NCBI GenBank assembly: GCA_041660405.1
Contig: JBAZWL010000026.1
Coordinates: forward strand, 5,950-69,949
Direction of reading: 5' to 3'
DNA length: 64,000 nt
Source: Taibaiella sp041660405
GTDB lineage: Bacteria > Bacteroidota > Bacteroidia > Chitinophagales > Chitinophagaceae
Part shown: positions 63,301 through 64,000 of the stretch, in pieces
Layout: every line of letters begins with the position of its first letter
Numbering within the stretch: the first letter of the stretch is position 1
The notes under the pieces: model-generated
What the model was told of the DNA's origin: nothing
The model's database searches: none
What the model saw: the letters and a program-made list of their open reading frames with translations, nothing else
Translations under genes and position numbers: made by a program

Positions 63301-63793
63301 CAAGGTTTACGATGAATACTACAATTATCAGAATGAATTTGGCGAAGTAAGTAATATCCCTACCCCATCCTTCTTTTATCCCCTAAAAAATGATGAAGAA
63401 TTACTGATTGAATTGGGCAAAGGGAAAACGATACATGTAAGGCTGATCTACGTTTCGGATGCAGATGATACAGGCATGCGTACAGTTTCTTTCGAACTTA
63501 ATGGCTACAACCGTACCATCAGGGTTAAAGATCATTCCGTAAAATCATTGAAGCCACAGCATAAAAAAGTTACCGATAATGGTAAAGAGACCGGCGCTCC
63601 GCTTCAAGGAAAGCTAAGTGTGGTATTGGTAAAAGATGGTGATGAAATAAAATCGGGTACACCAATGTTTGTAATAGAAGCCATGAAGATGGAAAGTACC
63701 GTGAGTGCGCCGAGAGATGGCAGAGTAAAAAAGATCCACATTAATGCCGGGGTGATGGTGGATCAGAATGATGTAGTTGTGGAAATGGAATAA
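60323..63793 (+). CDS. pyc: Pyruvate carboxylase
   Basis: Biotin enzyme that makes oxaloacetate from pyruvate, feeding the TCA cycle and gluconeogenesis. 1156 aa, full length. Biotin carboxylase domain about 13-470 (RLMVANRGEIAIRILRA, GYPVILKAAAGGGGRGMRVV, FIEVNPRIQVEHTVTEEVTGIDIV). Carboxyltransferase domain about 540-830 (FTDTTYRDAHQSLVATRMRSRDI, WGGATFDVALRFLHECPWTRL, PIALHTHDTAGTQIATYLNAINAGVDTIDCSLASFSG). Biotinyl domain at the end with Lys1122 in VIEAMKMEST. The carboxylase and transferase parts are in one chain, as in the alpha4 type. Confidence 0.98.
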   Translation: MNTITSTPEGQLTIKRLMVANRGEIAIRILRAASEMRIRTVAIYTYEDRYSLHRYKADEAYIIGSEDEPLKPYLDIEAILKTAKDNDIDAIHPGYGFLSENVQFARRCREEGIIFIGPDPEVMEQLGDKIAAKKIARSVNVPVIEDSTIEFAENDKVLAEAERIGYPVILKAAAGGGGRGMRVVRKKEDLLNSFNEAHNEAEKSFGDGTIFIEKFIDQPKHIEVQLLADNHGNIVHLYERDCSVQRRFQKVVEIAPAPNLSVKVKQAVYDYALKIARAVKYNNAGTVEFLVDRDDNVYFIEVNPRIQVEHTVTEEVTGIDIVRSQILIAQNVPLNDPNIFILGQDDVKLNGFAIQCRITTEDPENNFKPDYGTLITYRNAGGFGIRLDEGSAYSGMKISPFFDSMIVKVTATGRTLAGAAQRLNRSLREFRVRGVTTNIRFLENVISHEQFRRGLCTVNFIDNNPELFAFDRPKDRATRILRYLADIKINGHPDVKHFDPTRKFRTPEIPSFNSFESFPKGTKDKLTELGPQAFMQWLKEEKPIRFTDTTYRDAHQSLVATRMRSRDILAVAEGYAHNHSELFSMEVWGGATFDVALRFLHECPWTRLQEIRKAMPNVLLQMLFRGYNAVGYSAYPRNVIQKFIEKSWENGVDVFRIFDSLNNIESMLPGIEHVVKHTGGIAQPSICYTGDVLRKDNNKYNLQYYIDLAKRLEDTGAHMLAIKDMAGLLKPNAATVLINTLKENISMPIALHTHDTAGTQIATYLNAINAGVDTIDCSLASFSGTTAQPNLNSLTALLEGHERESKINLHSLNAYSNYWEAVREYYYPFESDLKSATAEVYENEIPGGQYSNLRQQADGVGLGGQLSTIKTNYAVVNQLFGDIVKVTPSSKVVGDMALFMTANNLTAADVLDESKNLSFPASVIGFFKGDLGVPYGGFPEKLRKIVLRNEPQNNGSANTQILPDIDLDEAFKQFGEKYPGSSFLDFLSYQMFPKVYDEYYNYQNEFGEVSNIPTPSFFYPLKNDEELLIELGKGKTIHVRLIYVSDADDTGMRTVSFELNGYNRTIRVKDHSVKSLKPQHKKVTDNGKETGAPLQGKLSVVLVKDGDEIKSGTPMFVIEAMKMESTVSAPRDGRVKKIHINAGVMVDQNDVVVEME

Positions 63794-63808
63794 GGACAAT
63801 AATAGATT

Positions 63809-63845
63809 AAAGGTTGCCAACTTTTAAGGTTGGCAACCTTTTTAT
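63809..63845 (+). terminator. Bidirectional terminator after pyc
   Basis: AAAGGTTGCCAAC (63809-63821) and GTTGGCAACCTTT (63829-63841) with a 7-nt loop, then TTTT; it separates convergent genes. Confidence 0.88.
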
Positions 63846-63871
63846 TGGAATTTACTTTGCACTTTTACTCT

Positions 63872-64000
63872 TTAATTTCTTTTGAAAAGACTGATCAGGA
63901 AGAGCAACACCCAACCGCCACCAGCAGCAATGAGGATTTGCCATAGCAATCCGCCACCACCAATGCCCAGTTTCTTCGCGATCCAGCCGCCAATTACTGC
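63872..64000 (-). CDS. 3' end of a small GlsB/YeaQ/YmgE-like membrane protein (partial)
   Basis: The minus strand holds an open frame that enters from the window edge and stops at 63872-63874. It encodes 42 residues: AVIGGWIAKKLGIGGGGLLW, then QILIAAGGGWVLLFLISLFK and RN. The glycine-rich membrane segment and GGWIAKKLG match the transglycosylase-associated/YeaQ-YmgE group of tiny membrane proteins often linked to stress. The 5' part lies outside the window. It is convergent with pyc. Confidence 0.65.
   Translation of the reverse strand, partial: AVIGGWIAKKLGIGGGGLLWQILIAAGGGWVLLFLISLFKRN

Overview
This window looks like chromosome of a Bacteroidota bacterium, most likely a Chitinophagaceae-type member of the Sphingobacteriia/Chitinophagia. 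Four things point there. A complete gldK-gldL-gldM-gldN set (core of the type IX secretion system, T9SS) is present. Several proteins end in T9SS type A sorting domains. Promoter-like elements fit the Bacteroidota -7 consensus TAnnTTTG. Family content is typical of the phylum (DUF1501/DUF1800 pair, S46 dipeptidyl-peptidase, DUF4249 lipoprotein, VF530 protein, SirB1-like protein). No rRNA, tRNA, transposase, integrase or CRISPR array was seen; one SRP RNA gene was found.

Layout. 1-8.3 kb: dnaX (with an A10 slippage-type tract), a BNR/YCF48-like lipoprotein, an ECF sigma factor overlapping a membrane anti-sigma-like gene, lysS, a frameshifted glyoxalase-family gene and a secreted protein. 8.3-28.5 kb: an accessory surface-protein island. 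It begins with an outer-membrane barrel protein, followed by two copies of one cassette: a small T9SS-sorted protein, a giant repeat-rich secreted protein just upstream of it on the same strand, and one or two small XRE-type regulators divergent from the giant across about 0.8 kb of AT-rich DNA. 28.5-44 kb: leucyl aminopeptidase, the DUF1501/DUF1800 operon, an S46 peptidase, a Dps protein, pruA, a VF530/ABC-ATPase pair, fsa, SRP RNA, a SirB1-like protein and an M28 peptidase. 44-49 kb: gldN-gldM-gldL-gldK read as one operon on the minus strand. 49.5-64 kb: a YyaL-type protein, hydrolases, a TonB-dependent receptor behind a metal-regulator-like palindrome, a periplasmic thioredoxin, rlmB, a DUF4249 lipoprotein, trxB, an MGMT gene, pyruvate carboxylase, and the 3' end of a small membrane-protein gene at the edge.

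How it works together. The T9SS core encoded here would export proteins carrying a type A sorting domain: the two small cassette proteins and the DUF1501 protein. The two giant proteins (1558 and 3102 residues) have long signal peptides but no recognisable T9SS sorting domain. Each ends in the kind of DUF11-like beta-sandwich with which its small partner begins. In both cassettes a GC-rich hairpin sits 10-14 nt after the giant's stop codon and before the small gene. I read these as two-component surface-adhesin systems in which the small partner may supply the secretion or anchoring signal in trans, possibly controlled by the adjacent XRE paralogs. This is the most interesting candidate system in the window. 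It is an inference from sequence and layout, not a demonstrated mechanism.
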